From Symsagittifera roscoffensis (lineage: Eukaryota > Xenacoelomorpha > Acoela > Convolutidae), in assembly GCF_963678635.1 (NCBI RefSeq), contig NC_087063.1, positions 43,292,759-43,356,758 on the forward strand: DNA of 64,000 nucleotides, in the 5' to 3' direction. A model generated the notes under the pieces. The model did no database searches, was not told where the DNA came from, and worked only from the letters and a program-made list of their open reading frames with translations. Within the stretch, counting starts at the first letter, position 1. Every line of letters starts with the position of its first letter. The position numbers were made by a program, and so were the translations under genes. This document shows, piece by piece, positions 1 to 12,155 of the stretch.

Positions 1-146
1 ATCGAGAAAGAGCCTGAAATAACAGTTCTAGAACTAAAAATCGTACTAACACATGTATAGGTTAAATTTTTGATATATCAACGAAGATCATAAAATAACA
101 CTTCTAGAACTAAAAATAGTAAGTATTTCAAATTCAGTAAGTCTAC

Positions 147-259
147 TGAGCCGATCTCTGATGCAAGCGCTTGACAACAAAAGCTGAAGAACAGAATTGA
201 GATAGCAACTGTTGTCATCATTTGCAATGCCCGTGGGTCGAAATGGCTCCATTACATGA
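147..259 (-). CDS. Ubiquitin-specific protease (USP family), single exon
   Basis: The minus-strand reading contains GIANDDNSCYLNSVLQLLL, the Cys-box of the USP (peptidase C19) deubiquitinases. The N, the catalytic C and the following Y-N-S-x-L-Q are all in place. USPs are thiol proteases that remove ubiquitin from proteins. The exon is bounded by a good acceptor (tattttcag, ending at 260) and a plausible donor (gtagac, starting at 146). An in-frame Met (MEPFRPTG) lies just inside it, so it could be the first coding exon. No His box or other USP exon is visible. The rest of the gene should lie to the left, outside the window. Alternatives are an alternative exon or a pseudogene fragment. The Cys-box assignment is firm; the exon limits are inferred. 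Confidence 0.6.
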
Positions 260-600
260 CTGAAAATAGAAGTAACATAAAATTTAACATTTTGCTTTAC
301 GTTATTGAGTCCACGCTCCAACAAATTCTTTTTTGAGAAATACAAAAGCAAATTTGAAAATTAATTACCGGACAGATATAACTATAGATAAATCTTTAAA
401 ATAAATAATTTAAAATCATTTTTGATGTAGCTGCAACCCAAAAGCAAGTGGACAAATCTCGTTGGCAGCGTTCCCTGTAAATCGTTGTACGCTAATTGGT
501 GATATACAGATCTTTCTGAAAATATCCTAACAGAACAATAAATTGAAAATCATTTTTTGCTTTTAACTACATAGCTAAGAAGTAAAACATCAAATTTCAC
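260..600. other. AT-rich non-coding sequence
   Basis: I see no exon, repeat or RNA gene here. It separates the USP exon from the AAAT-rich satellite. Confidence 0.5.
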
Positions 601-1830
601 AATCAAACAACAAAGACGCTAACTAAATAAATAAATAAATGAACGAACAAACCAACAAATGAACGAACAAACCAAAAATAAATAAACATAAATAAATAAA
701 TGAATAAATAAATACATACATGAATAATAAATAAAAGCAAAACTAAATGAAAGAAAATAATTAAATAAATATAGCAATAAATATCAACGAATAAACAAAA
801 CACACCTGATAAATAAATAAACAATAAAAAAATAAATCAATACATAAATAAATAAATACATACATAAATAAATAAATAAATAAATAAATAAACGCAAAAC
901 TGAAATGTACAAATAATTAAATTAACATGAAAAAACATATATCTCATGAACAAATAACCAAACAAACAGACCCATAATATAAATAAATGAAAGTAAATGA
1001 ATTAAATAAATACACATACATAAATAATAAAAGCAAAACTAAATGAAAGAAAGAATAATTAAATAAATATAGAAATAAATATCAACAAATAAACAAAACA
1101 CACCTGATAAATAAATAAGCAATAAAAAAATAAATCAATACATAAATAAATAAATAAATACATAAATGAATACATAAATAAATAAATATATAAATAAATA
1201 AAAGCAAAAGTGAAATGTACAAATAATTAAATAGACATGAAAAAATATATATGAACAAATAACCAAACAAACAGACCCATAATATGAATAAATGAAAATA
1301 AATAAATGAAATAAATACACATACATAAATAATAAAAGCAAAACTAAATGAAAGAAAGAATAATTAAATAAATATAGAAATAAATATCAACAAATAAACA
1401 AAACACACCTGATAAATAAATAAGCAATAAAAAAATAAATCAATACATAAATAAATAAAAAAATACATAAATAAATACATAAATAAATAAATAAATAAAT
1501 AAATAAAAGCAAAAGTGAAATGTACAAATAATTAAATAGACACGAAAAAATATATATGAACAAATAACCAAACAAACAGACCCATAATATAAATAAATGA
1601 AAATGAAAATAAATAAATTAAATAAATACACACGCAGAAATAATAAAAGCAAAACTAAATGAAAGAAAGAATAATTAAATAAATAAACAAAACACGTGAT
1701 AAAAATAAACAAAAATAAATATGTACATACATAAATTATAAATAAATATAAGCAAACTAAACATAATTAAATAAATAGAAGAACAGATAATTAAATAAAT
1801 AAAGATGAACAAATAAAGAAACAAACATAC
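601..1830. repeat. AAAT/AAATA low-complexity satellite
   Basis: About 1.2 kb consists almost wholly of degenerate AAAT, AAATA and ACAT motifs with interspersed short unique words. Long minus-strand readings rich in F, I, Y and L are translations of this repeat, not membrane proteins. Confidence 0.9.
737..1700. repeat. Higher-order tandem repeat (~300 bp unit) inside the AAAT satellite
   Basis: The word gcaaaactaaatgaaagaaa recurs at 737, 1033, 1338 and 1649, giving periods of 296, 305 and 311 bp. Each copy continues with the same order of markers: a CACACCTGAT word, then TGAAATGTACAAATAATTAA, then CAAACAGACCCATAATAT. So there are three full units and a partial fourth. The length differences come from gains and losses of AAAT steps. 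Confidence 0.85.
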
Positions 1831-3976
1831 GCAATCACGTGACATAGCGCGATATAGTCCAGCCCACATGATAATTGATAACTGTGGACGTTATTTGTCG
1901 ACACTTGACAACAGACAACATTAAAAAAAAACCCGTTACACGATACCATAACACCTTGACTAAAGTCTTCGGTGTAAAAAGCATTCTCTTATATAAAACA
2001 GGACACCTAAAATCTTGAGCTACACGACAAAATCCTACCTCTATTTTTTGAACACAGAGCGATACCGATCTTCGCGCCACTTGCGATAGCATGAAAAACA
2101 GCATGGCAAGCTAGCAGACAGGGAAAAACAGGATAGCCAGAAACAAAAAAAAAACAAAAAAAAATCGAAAAACCAAAACTGAAACTACAAGATTTTGTCT
2201 GGAATGATATTCTTTTTGAGGAACACTCGCCCAGAAACACAATCGACATGGTTTGATGAAAATCCCGAAACAATTATCAAGCGGTAACAGACGACAGAAC
2301 TTGGGTAAAAAACCGACAAAAAATTGTTGTCATGCAAAACTTTTAGCATTTTGTGCGATGATCCAGAGGGGAGCAAAAAAATATGTTTCCCTTTAAACGA
2401 CTCAAAATTAGGTCACTCAGTCAACAAAATATCAGCCAAAAATATAGCCAAAAGACAGTTCGAAAAAGTAAATGAACGCAAGGAAACAGAAACAAACTGC
2501 TGACTTCTTTTTGAAAAAAATGTCAACTTTCGAACTTCCAAGAAAATAATATATGGTCTTAAAGCTATTTGGATTTCTAGAACAAACTATGATTGACACT
2601 TTTTTGATTTAAAAATTCTAATTCGAGAAAAGTGGCTCAACAAAAAAACTTGAACAATGTTAAAAATTTTCATTAAAACTGGATCAACCACAAATTCCCC
2701 TTTGCAGGGAAATCTGAAACTTAAGTTCCACTTTTGCGACTAGAAGTCGATCTTTTTTTTCGTAAACTTTACATTTTTGCTGATCGATCGTGGAGATAGC
2801 CTTTCTTTTAACAATAGAAAAAAACTGATCTGAAAAAAAAATCAGAAGTCAAACCTCGAAAAAAGTAAATTTGAGCCTGAACAAATTTGAAAGACTTTTC
2901 AGGGAAAAAAAAACGAAAAAAGAATCAACACGACATATATAAGAGTCTGAACTACGTTCATCGACTCTTAACAATTTGTGCAGAACAAAAGCTTTTAGCA
3001 AAAAAAATACGAAGTCAAGGCTAGTTAAATTACAAAGAGTAGAAGTAAATCAACGCACAAAAAGAAATTACAATGCAGCTTGCCTAAAGCAAAAAAAAAC
3101 AGTTCTACGATCATGTGGCAACTAAGCCGACAAAACTAAGCAGAAAAAAATTTTAAACGATAGAAAAACTTTTTGAAAAACAGATCCTGTCAGATTCAAA
3201 CCCAGGACCTTTGCCGTCCTAGGCGTATTCGTTACCTACAGACCAAGTGTGCCGGAGACGCAAAGAAATTCATGAACTGAACCTAAATTTACCATTTCTA
3301 ATTTTGACCATTCTTTGAACAGAGCTATTTACGGGAAAAAATTGTAGTACCCGATTGCAAAACCCTTGCTGATCGCAAGAGTAATTACATTTTTCTCATT
3401 GTCAACGAGTAAGTTGAAATTAAATTATCGCTCAATTGAAGTTTTTTTTAGGTTGAGCTCTTATAAATATCACATCTCATAGTGTGTTCCGAACAATCAG
3501 CCATTCGATAGCAGTGCTGAGGCAACAACTCTTCGACGCGGGGAACTTTCATGATAGAGGGACTGAATCATGGAAACTTACCAACCAATCAGAATAACAA
3601 AATCGAAATCAATATCAGCAGAAAATGATTTGGTTTTGTATTTTTTTCCTATTTTCGTTATCCTATGGATCCCTAGAATTATTTCAATAAGTTTTAAATT
3701 CAATACGTCTTTGGTCTGGCAGTCTATGCACATTTATGATCCTGCGTATTTTGCAATCGGTCAATTTCGCTGTCAATGGCCTCGATTTATTTTGCTGAAA
3801 ATAACTGAAAAAAATTCCAACATTCGGTCCCTCAATCAAGAGGGATGCCACCCGCTTCGCCTTCTCTACCCAAGTGCATTTAACTGGCCAAACAAGAAGC
3901 ACAGTTCGTATTTTATAACTCGAGTTCATACCTGCAAAACGAATAGTGAAAATAAGATGAAAATAGAAGTAGTGAC
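1831..3976. other. Non-coding intron or intergenic sequence
   Basis: AT-rich sequence with many poly-A/poly-T runs and no supportable exon. The next exons of the TBC1D8/9-like gene should lie in this direction, but I do not find the second GRAM or the TBC domain here. Either a large intron runs beyond the left edge or the gene is broken. It contains one tRNA-derived SINE-like segment (listed separately). A GC-richer stretch at about 3483-3550 has no recognisable coding content. Confidence 0.5.
3184..3262 (-). repeat. tRNA-derived SINE-like segment
   Basis: Read on the minus strand, the segment ends in a B-box-like GGGTTTGAATCTGAC, the T-arm of a tRNA. About 50 bp upstream is an A-box-like GGTCTGTAGGTAAC. 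Related copies occur at 9614-9693, 15428-15500 and, more weakly, 17049-17120, so this is a dispersed family rather than a functional tRNA gene. The acceptor stem does not pair clearly. Confidence 0.5.
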
Positions 3977-4114
3977 CTTGAATCCGAATGAGGAGTATCC
4001 GGCCTCTGCCATGAGGAGCCGGAGGGCGAAGGAGACCAGTTGCTGGCACAGTCTGTATGTCTCGCCCGCATTCATCAACATCGAGAACTCAAACACGCCC
4101 TGTCTAGTGCACAC
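3977..4114 (-). CDS. TBC1D8/9-like, coding exon 6 (end of first GRAM domain)
   Basis: This exon follows a ttattag acceptor and ends at an AAG|gtcact donor. It encodes a segment including EFSMLMNAGETYRLCQQL, which matches the family pattern F-F-S-M-F-x-N-I-G-E-T-F-K-L-x-E-Q-L at the end of GRAM-1. The exon starts in phase 0 and continues exon 5 directly. An open reading on the opposite strand (3570-4118) is a shadow. Confidence 0.85.
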
Positions 4115-4466
4115 CTAATAAACTTAAGGATTATATTGGGGGAAACTATATTGCATGTTTTCTAAGCGAGGTGTCTATACATCTATTTGCAAAATATACA
4201 AGAAATGATACCTAGAAACAACGCAATCAAGAAATATTTTGAGCTAGTAAAACTGAAGAGAAGTCAACACCGCATACCGAGAAGTCAACATTCGATGTTT
4301 TTTTTTTTGAACTTTTTGAAACAGTAGACGAATATTTCCAGTGTGAGATGATGGCTTCTTCCATTTGAAAAACATTACACGCAATTGATTCCTATAAGCA
4401 ATTGAAGACCGAAAGAAAAGACAAACTAGCTCTTCTTTTCCGCAGTGAGCTGGGACAGACACTGAC

Positions 4467-4606
4467 CGTGATGCGGTTGTTGGTGCCGATGACCCCTTGT
4501 TTGCGATCGAGGGAGGTGATGTCACTCCACCTCACACACACTGTGGACTCACTGCCCATGAAGAACGAGTAGAAACACAAGTGGTTCACTGACAGGTACA
4601 GCCAGC
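4467..4606 (-). CDS. TBC1D8/9-like, coding exon 5 (first GRAM domain core)
   Basis: It encodes GWLYLSVNHLCFYSFFMGSE and then a WSDITSLDRKQ stretch. This is the central beta-strand core of GRAM-1 in this family, where W-M/L-Y-L-S-x-N-H-L-C-F-Y-S-F is diagnostic. The acceptor (attgtgtag, ending at 4607) is followed by two bases that complete the Gly codon split from exon 4. The donor is ACG|gtcagt. Confidence 0.9.
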
Positions 4607-4965
4607 CTACACAATACAACATAACATATTAGTACGCAGTGCAATCTCAGCGAATCTGTCGTCAAAGCCTCGAATCAAACATCACATAGCTTGCTATGGG
4701 AAGCAATAGGAAATGTGTAGTTCATACTGATATGCATATACAAATGCCAACAGAGCAGGTTCATGCCACAGATTTGCATTTCATATGGTCATGATCTATA
4801 TCATTGTTTGACTTGGGTTCACAATGTCTGATATCAATAAGAGGATTTGTAATAAGAACCGATCTAACCAATGCTGGTTACAACTTTGAGCGAAAAAAAA
4901 ACTTTTTAAAATTGGTAGCTGGTTTGCTATATCCTTGTTAATATTTCATTCAAAACCCAACTGAC

Positions 4966-5102
4966 CCTGTCTCGGCATGACTCCCTTCCAGTAGGAGCAG
5001 GAGTAATAGTTCACCAGCTTCTCTTCTTCAGGCATCTGGAACCTCTTCCTGAACTTCACCGACGCCATCTTGTATGCTTTACTCTCCTCATCCTCCGAGT
5101 TC
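4966..5102 (-). CDS. TBC1D8/9-like, coding exon 4 (start of first GRAM domain)
   Basis: It encodes a short acidic start, then FRKRFQMPEEEKLVNYYSCS followed by YWKG and PRQG. This is the strongly conserved beginning of GRAM-1 in TBC1D8/TBC1D9 proteins (F-x-x-P-x-E-E-K-L-V-N-Y-Y-S-C-S-Y-W-K-G). The acceptor is tgcttttag and the donor CAGG|gtcagt, leaving one base for the Gly completed by exon 5. Confidence 0.92.
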
Positions 5103-5572
5103 TAAAAGCAACACCCAGTTAGCATGTTTTATATGTATCCATTCTCTGTGCATTGTATTCATATTCCTCAATTCATATCTTTCTCTGATGAAGCACCAGT
5201 GATCAGAAGATTTTCAGCGGGATAGGTTGGATTCTGAAGCAAAAACTTCCTCGGTCACAAAAAAAACATAGAAAGCTCGCAAGAACATAGCTGATTATGT
5301 ATTTCATATTCCAGTCATCCAGTTATCTGTGTTGAAGCCGTTACTATCTAAAAATTTTCGAAAATCATCAAATTTTCGCTCATCAAATTTAATATTTACA
5401 TGTATATTTAGAACATGTGTACATGTTGGTCTACCATGGATGCTTTAAAACATGAAGTACAAAAAAAGGTCATGTTGAGCAATAAAGCAGTCAACCTCCT
5501 GGCTGCTCTGCCTTACTTGCAAAACCATGCCCCTCCCCTTCCCCCATCTAACAATATTTTGATTGTACTAAC
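5103..5572 (-). other. Intron 3 of the TBC1D8/9-like gene
   Basis: AT-rich, with GT at its 5' end and AG at its 3' end on the minus strand. Nothing else is recognised in it. The introns at 4115-4466 and 4607-4965 are likewise featureless. Confidence 0.6.
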
Positions 5573-5799
5573 CCCACTCGACTGATTAGCCATTTTAAAC
5601 TGGCTGCTAATTACATCGCCACTAGTAATGGTCTCGTCCATTGTATTGCGGGATTCCAGAATGTTCGATGAGTGGTCACGACTGTGCTGCCCGTTTAAGC
5701 CATCCGACAATGCAGCGACAAGCGACTCTAGAACAAAATTGAGGCCGGCATTTTCCATGTGCAATGACGGATTAAAACTGAACGACATATTTGCTTCAG
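5573..5799 (-). CDS. TBC1D8/9-like, coding exon 3 (linker before GRAM-1)
   Basis: Seventy-five codons with no domain that I recognise, rich in S, N, D and E. The exon lies between the N-terminal module and GRAM-1, where the family has a variable linker. The acceptor (aaatag, ending at 5800) supplies CT, completing the codon begun by the last G of exon 2. The donor GGG|gttagt leaves phase 0, matching exon 4. Correct phases at both ends are the main evidence, as the protein sequence itself is not conserved. It might be an alternative exon. Confidence 0.65.
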
Positions 5800-7690
5800 C
5801 TATTTAGAATTCACGTGAATGAAAACGAAGAAATCAGCAACAATTCAAAAGCTTAACCCACACAATATTAATTGCACTGATTTATTAAAAGAAGCAACTG
5901 TTCTATCTTTGCAGCAAAAAGAATAGCAATTCCATAAATTTAAAAAACCCAAGTTTTTTCAATGAAAAAGTCAATTATCTCGACATGGGAAATAAAAAAA
6001 ATTTTCCTAGGAATAATTAGGAAGGAAAGCCTGAACAAAGTAGTCTGCATTCAATGGCCGTCAAAGTAAAAGGGAACAATGTTGAACTAATCGACTGATT
6101 TAATAGCAGAAAAAACTGCTTCCAGGAGAAAATTCACATTGCTTCGAGGATAAAGTCTCAATAAAAACTGAGAGTTTATTTTGTAACGCTTGGATTAGAA
6201 ATATGTTTGATGTTTAACACCTCAAAAACTAACCAAAAATAAAAACCATATGCGGTAAAAATTAAATTTACGAATTTAAAAGTGCAAACGTTAGTTTTTG
6301 TTAACACGCTAGTAGGAAATGGGACTAAAAATCCCATTCAGCTCGGTGCGAAAGTCTTCAACCCAAAAGAAAGGCAACACAACTTATGATTAATAAAATT
6401 CGACATCAGCTTCATTTGCTTAGTTGCATGATGGTTAGATGGTGAAACCAATCTATCATTCGCAATTACTTATTCCACCAAACTACTTCAAAATCTAGCC
6501 TCATTTTCATTATTCAAAATTTTATTTTGAAAAAGTGTTAAGCACAGGTCAGTCTGACGAAGCGGATGTAACAACAAGTGCAGGAAAAAAACATTGCAAA
6601 ACAGAAAGGCACTGCAAGTGCAAACTTAATACTTACTAGCGATAAGCAAAAAAAAATTAGGTCATACGAAATAGAATTAGGGCATTTTTTATTAAAAAAC
6701 AAGCTCGATAATCGAGAAGAAAAGAGGAGACGTCACTCGAAACTTTCACATGAGCTTTTTTACACGTCATTTTTTTTACATGAGCTTACTTCAGTTGCTC
6801 AGAAATAATTGCCCCGATTCACATCAGCAAACGTTCCAACTTTCGTGACAATATGCAAAACACATACTAGTTTGCATGAATAACTGATGTTCATTGTAAC
6901 GTACACAGCCATTGAAACGTAAATGGATAAATGCAGGGTAAAAATATATGCTTTTTAGCAAAAAAACGCTGCTGCGTGCCTTCTTAACAGACAGTTTTAA
7001 TACAATCAAAAGAAAGAACATAGCTAGCAGACAGTTGGGAAACAGTCAATGATCAAAAAGAAACAGGAAAAAAAATTGAATCTTTTCCTGGGGGAAAAAG
7101 AGCTCTTTGAATTTCTATAACAATTTTTTTTAATTTGAAAGATATGGATCAATAGGTAAAAATCAACTTTCGAAACTAGTAGCTGATCACAATTTTTGTG
7201 ATCTTTACTTTTTACCGATCTTTAAGGGAGTTAGCAAACGAAATGAACTGAGCAAAACCAAAGCTTAATCGTTAACATACTTAAAAAAATTTTCCTGAAC
7301 CAAAAGAAAAACTATCACAACCTTTTTAAAAGCCTTCACTACGTCCATTGATTGCTTCTGAATAACTAACAAAATCCGTACAAAAAAAAACAATAATAGC
7401 CGGTTGCTGTGCAAGTAGCACAGAATATTCCGACCATATTTAAAAAAAACTACGTTTTTTTCGAATGGGGTTGTTTTTGTTTTTGGTGTGATGAGAAAAT
7501 CTGAAGTAAAGCTTAGTGATTGGGAGTAAAAAAAATTTGGACACTTGAGAAGAGTTTTTCACATGAAATTAATTTCAAAGAAAAAATGACAAAACTTCAA
7601 AAAAAACTCAAAGTTTTTGCAAAATTTCATTCCCAAGAAGGCGCTAAAAAATTCTCGATAACTAATTTACGTTGAGTAAAAGTAAGTAAA
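5800..7690. other. Intron 2, left part: AT-rich non-coding
   Basis: No exon is supported. Short plus-strand open readings near 6578-6808 and 7702-8044 are lysine-rich translations of A-rich DNA with no recognisable domain. Confidence 0.5.
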
Positions 7691-8149
7691 ATTTTAAATA
7701 GTTGGAATTTTTTTTTAATGTTCCAATAACGACTGAGAGGGCTTTAATATCACTCGATCTATTCCGAAGATCAATCGTGGTACTTGATTTTGCGTGGAAT
7801 AAAAATGAAAACTACCCAAAACAAAGTTCCTCCCCAAAACCAATTAAGCCCAAAAATAGGATTATTAAAAAGAGTCGAAAAGAACACAAAAAAAATAAAA
7901 TATGAAGTCTCCCTCCCTATCAAAAGACATAAACCCACACACAAGCATTTTTCGCTCGTTGAAAGAAGCTATTTGAGTCCAACAAGCCGATATAAAATAG
8001 TTCGAAACATACCAAGCCAAAAAAAAATGCAACGAAAAAAATGAACGATTAATTCTATAAAGACTGTAAGCATTTTGAACGATTCAGAGGTGAGGATAAA
8101 TGATATGCTTCCGTAGATAGAAACGACTCGAAATCGGGTCACTAGATGA

Positions 8150-9010
8150 ATAAAAACAGATCAAAATCATTTGGGCAGAATGAAATTTCAAGCTAAAAAA
8201 TACGGAACCAAGGGTAGTAAAAATTAAAAACAGCAGAGGGAAATCAGAACACTAAAAACAATTATAAGGTTAAAAAAAAAACAATACGACATTATGGCAA
8301 CTAAGCCAAACATGAGTAGACAAAATAAGCCAACAATTTTGTTTTGAAACGGACTATTTACCATTTAAAAAAACAAGTCCAGTCAGATTCACACAGAGGC
8401 AAAGCACAGCTGCACAACACTTTCGATACAACAAACATCATTACTAGCTACTCGATAGAAAATGAAGCGAATGTCACCCATTTAAAAAATATTTGATCGA
8501 AATATCAAGAAAAACTCATATTTTTCTTCATAATCATTTAAATACAGATAGGACAGTAAAAGTTGAACATTACTTTACGAAACACAAAGTATTTGTTATA
8601 TGAACAGCAGAACAGCAGTATAGAATAAAGGCACAATATACAACCAAGAGTCTACCCGAACACATAATGACAATCTTAAAAAAAACTTTAAAAAAAGTTG
8701 GGAAATGTATGCGTTTTTTTTTAATAACTTACACAAAATTACCACATAAAGGAGCCAAACAAGGCCAATGAGCCATTGTTAACACTAATACACAAAGGCG
8801 AACCTGAGATTCGTGCCACTAGCGATACAAAACAAGAAAAAAACTCTAAAATGTCGAAAAAACAAGTTGTATCAAAATGTATACAGCTAACTTTGAAAAG
8901 ACATGCCAAGACAATAGAAGGTGAACTTAGCATGAGAATATCATGTACCCAGCTGTAAAATACATGGTCAGAAAACCCTTGGTCAGAAAATTTAATAAGT
9001 CCACCTCGCC
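8150..9010. repeat. Local duplication, copy 1 (partner 10800-11680)
   Basis: Sequence such as 'aggcaaagcacagctgcacaa', 'catcattactagctactcgatag' and 'gagccattgttaacactaatacac' recurs about 2.65 kb downstream in the same order. The mismatch level, judged by eye, is modest. Confidence 0.7.
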
Positions 9011-9613
9011 CTCAACACACAATCATTCAAAAACTTTATTTGCTGAAACAAAATGATGCCACTAAGCCGATGAAACATCAATTAAAACCAATTAAGCCCG
9101 AAAACGTGAGAATTAAAAACAGCCGAAAAAATACAAAAAAAGAATAGGTTATTAAGACCCCCTCACCTTCAAAATACAAGTACGCACACACAAGCATTTT
9201 TTGCTTGTTGAAAGACACAATATGAGTCAATTAGTCGATATAAAACAGGTCGAACATAACAAACCGAAAAAATGATGTCATGAAAAAAACTGAGCGGTAA
9301 TTTTTGTTAAGATTGTAAGCAATTTGATCGATCCAGAGGTGAGTATAAAAAACATGCTTACGTAGAAACGACTCGAAATCGGGTCACTAAATGAATGAAA
9401 ATAGAACAAAATCAATTGGGCAGAATGAAATTGTAAGCTAAAAAATACGGCATCAAGGACAGAAAAAATTACAAACAGCAGAGGTAAATCAGAACACTAA
9501 AAGCAATTATAGTGTAAAAAACAATCCGACAATATGGCAACTAAGCCAAACAAGTAGACAATAATAAGCCAACAATTTTCTTTTGAAACGGACTATTTCC
9601 CATTCGAAAAATT

Positions 9614-9693
9614 AGGTCCTGTCAGCTTCGAACCTAGGACCTGCGCCGTACCAGGCACATTTGTTACCCCCAGACTAAGTGAGCTCAAGACGC
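9614..9693 (-). repeat. tRNA-derived SINE-like segment
   Basis: The minus strand carries GGTTCGAAGCTGAC as the B-box-like T-arm and a TAGTCTGGGGGTAAC A-box-like word. It is close to the copy at 15428-15500, and the same flanking words continue on both sides. Confidence 0.5.
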
Positions 9694-10799
9694 AAACAAA
9701 CTTGAAGTCATTTACTTGAATCTAAATAAAACATTTCTAAATTCTACCACTCTGTGAAAAAAGCTATTTCCGGGGGCGGGTGAAGTCTAGTCACTATTGC
9801 AAAGGATAATTAAGGATAATCAGTAAAATCTTTTTTGAAAGAAAAAGTTCAATATGAAATATTTACTCAAAATATATGAAGTTCTTTTTCAAAGAAGTTC
9901 ACAAAATGTTTTTTTATAATTTCCAAAAAAATGAAAAGGCCATATCTCGAAAAATAGAAGGCTTTGAAAATTCATGTTTTTGTGCGAGAATCGAAACTCC
10001 AAAGAAGCTTTGAAAGAAAGTAGACAAAAATTTTGTTGCACAAAATTTTATGATTTGTTATGAACAAAAAAAAACTTTTATTTTCGGTCACATCGCCAAT
10101 TTTTCCAGGTAAAAGATTGCTTTTATTCATTATATACAGAAAATTTGTACTCTCTTAATTAGAGAATATGAGTTTGACTTAATTTTACAAAAAAAATAGG
10201 AACAAACGTTTGGTATTTGGAATTTCTGATACAGTCAAAGAAAATTTTTCGAGAATACTGAATTTAAAAAATTATGTCTATGATTAAATTATCGGAGACA
10301 AAACTTCAAAAATCGTATATGTAAAGTTAATGTACATTTAGGATTTTATTATCATCAAAATCTTGCGTAATACTATCAAACTTTCTCTTTCAGTTGAACA
10401 ATTCTTCGCTGTAACAAATAAAATTGACTCAACTATGCTGAAAAAGCTACGTTTACAAGAAAATCATTAGCTCATCAATGAAACAATATGATGCCACTAA
10501 GCCGTTATAACATAAACTGAAACCAATAAAACCCAAAAACGGAAAACTAAAAAGCAGCCAAAAATTTTTTTAAAGGAAACAATAAGAAGTTATTAAGTCC
10601 CCCTCGCCCTCAAAACACGGAAAAAACAAAGACGCAATATGAGGCCAATGAGCCGATATAGTATAGGTCCAAACATATCAAGACGAAAAAACGTGGTCAT
10701 GAAAAATTTGAATTATATTTCTACTAAGTTTGTAAGCAGTTTAAGCGATCCAGAGGTGAGTATTAAAAATATGCTTCAGTAGAAATGACTCTAAATCGG

Positions 10800-11680
10800 G
10801 CCACTAAATGAATAAAAGTAGAACAAAATCATTTTGGCAGAAGGAAATTTCAAGCTAAAAAATACTGAATCAAGAATAGTAAAAATTACAAACTGCAGAG
10901 GGAAATCAGAACACTAAAAGCTATTATAATGTTACAAAAAACAATTCAACAATCTGGAAACGAAGCCGATAAAACATGAGTAGAATATAATCGGCAATTT
11001 TGTTCTGAAACGGACTATTTACCATTTTAAAAAAACTAGTCCAACCAGATTCAAACACAGAGGCAAAGCACAGCTGCACAATATTTTCGATACAACAAAC
11101 ATCATTACTAGCTACTGGAAGAAAATGAAGCGAAGCTCACTCACTTCGAAAATATTTGATCAAAATATCAAGAAAAACACATATTTTTCTTCATAATCGT
11201 ATAAATACAGACAAGACAGTAAACATTGCTTTAGGAAACTCAAAGTATTTGCTGTACAAAAACTAGAACAGCAGTATAGACAAGAGGCACAATACACAAC
11301 GAAGAGTCTACCCGATCACAATGACAATCTTGGATAAAACTAAAAATAAAATGTTAGAAAATGTATACGTTTTTTAAAAATACTTACACAAAATTACCAC
11401 ATAAAGGAGCCGAACAATGCCAATGAGTCATTGTTAACACTAATACACAGATTCGAACCTGAGATTCGCGCCACTAGCGATACAAAACAAGAAAAAACTC
11501 TAAAATATCGCAAAAACAAGATCTATCAGAATGTATACAACTAAGTTTGAAGAGACATTGCCAAGACAATAGAATGTGAACTTAGCATGAGAATATAATG
11601 TACCCAGCGGTAAAATACATAGTCAGATACCTTTTGAGCCAAAAAAGTCATCAAGACTAAGCACCTATGAAAAGTTGATA
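10800..11680. repeat. Local duplication, copy 2 (partner 8150-9010)
   Basis: It carries the same ordered markers as copy 1, including the tRNA T-arm-like word 'cagattcgaacctgagattcg' near 11450. Confidence 0.7.
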
Positions 11681-12155
11681 AGTCCACCTCGCCCTCAAAA
11701 CAAATAACCACTCAAAAAATTTTACTTGTGGAAACAATATGATGCCACTAAGCCGATAAAAAATAAGCCCAAAACCAATTAAGACAAAAATAAGAATATT
11801 GAAAAGAGTCGAAAAAAAAACAAGAAAAACAAGTTATGAAGTCCCCCTCCCTCTCAAAACACATAAACGCATACGCAAGCAGTTTTCGCTCGTTGAAAGA
11901 CGCTATATGAGTCCAATAAGCCGATATAAAATAGTTCGAAACATGCCAAGCCGAAAAAAAGATGTCATGAAAAAATTTAACGATAAATTTTATTAAAATT
12001 TTTAGCATTTTGAGCGATTCAGAGTGAGTATAAACAATATGGTTCCGTCGAAATCGGTTCACTAAATGAAAAAAATAGAACAAAATCATTTGGGCAGAAG
12101 GAAACTTTAAGCTAAAAATACGGAATCAAGGGTAGTAAAAATTACAAACAGCAGA

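Larger units (their letters stand above)
7691..12155. repeat. Diverged interspersed or tandem repeat family within intron 2
   Basis: Recurrent words include 'atggcaactaagccgataaaac', 'aagtccccctcgccctcaaaacac', 'agcgattcagaggtgagtata' and 'gactcgaaatcgggtcactaaatgaat'. They recur in the same order at about 7800-8400, 9050-9600, 10480-11000 and 11690-12300. These are older copies of the sequence that was later triplicated at 12156-15285. I see no protein-coding capacity. Together they look like a non-autonomous repeat that expanded locally. Confidence 0.7.

Noticed and set aside
603-1869. Several minus-strand ORFs rich in Ile, Phe, Tyr and Leu that look like membrane proteins
   Set aside because: They are translations of the AAAT satellite. 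The same phrases recur with the ~305 bp repeat period, and no frame is specific.
3570-4118. 182-codon plus-strand ORF
   Set aside because: It lies opposite TBC1D8/9-like exon 6 and intron sequence, has no recognisable domain, and the minus-strand exon has strong family similarity and splice sites.
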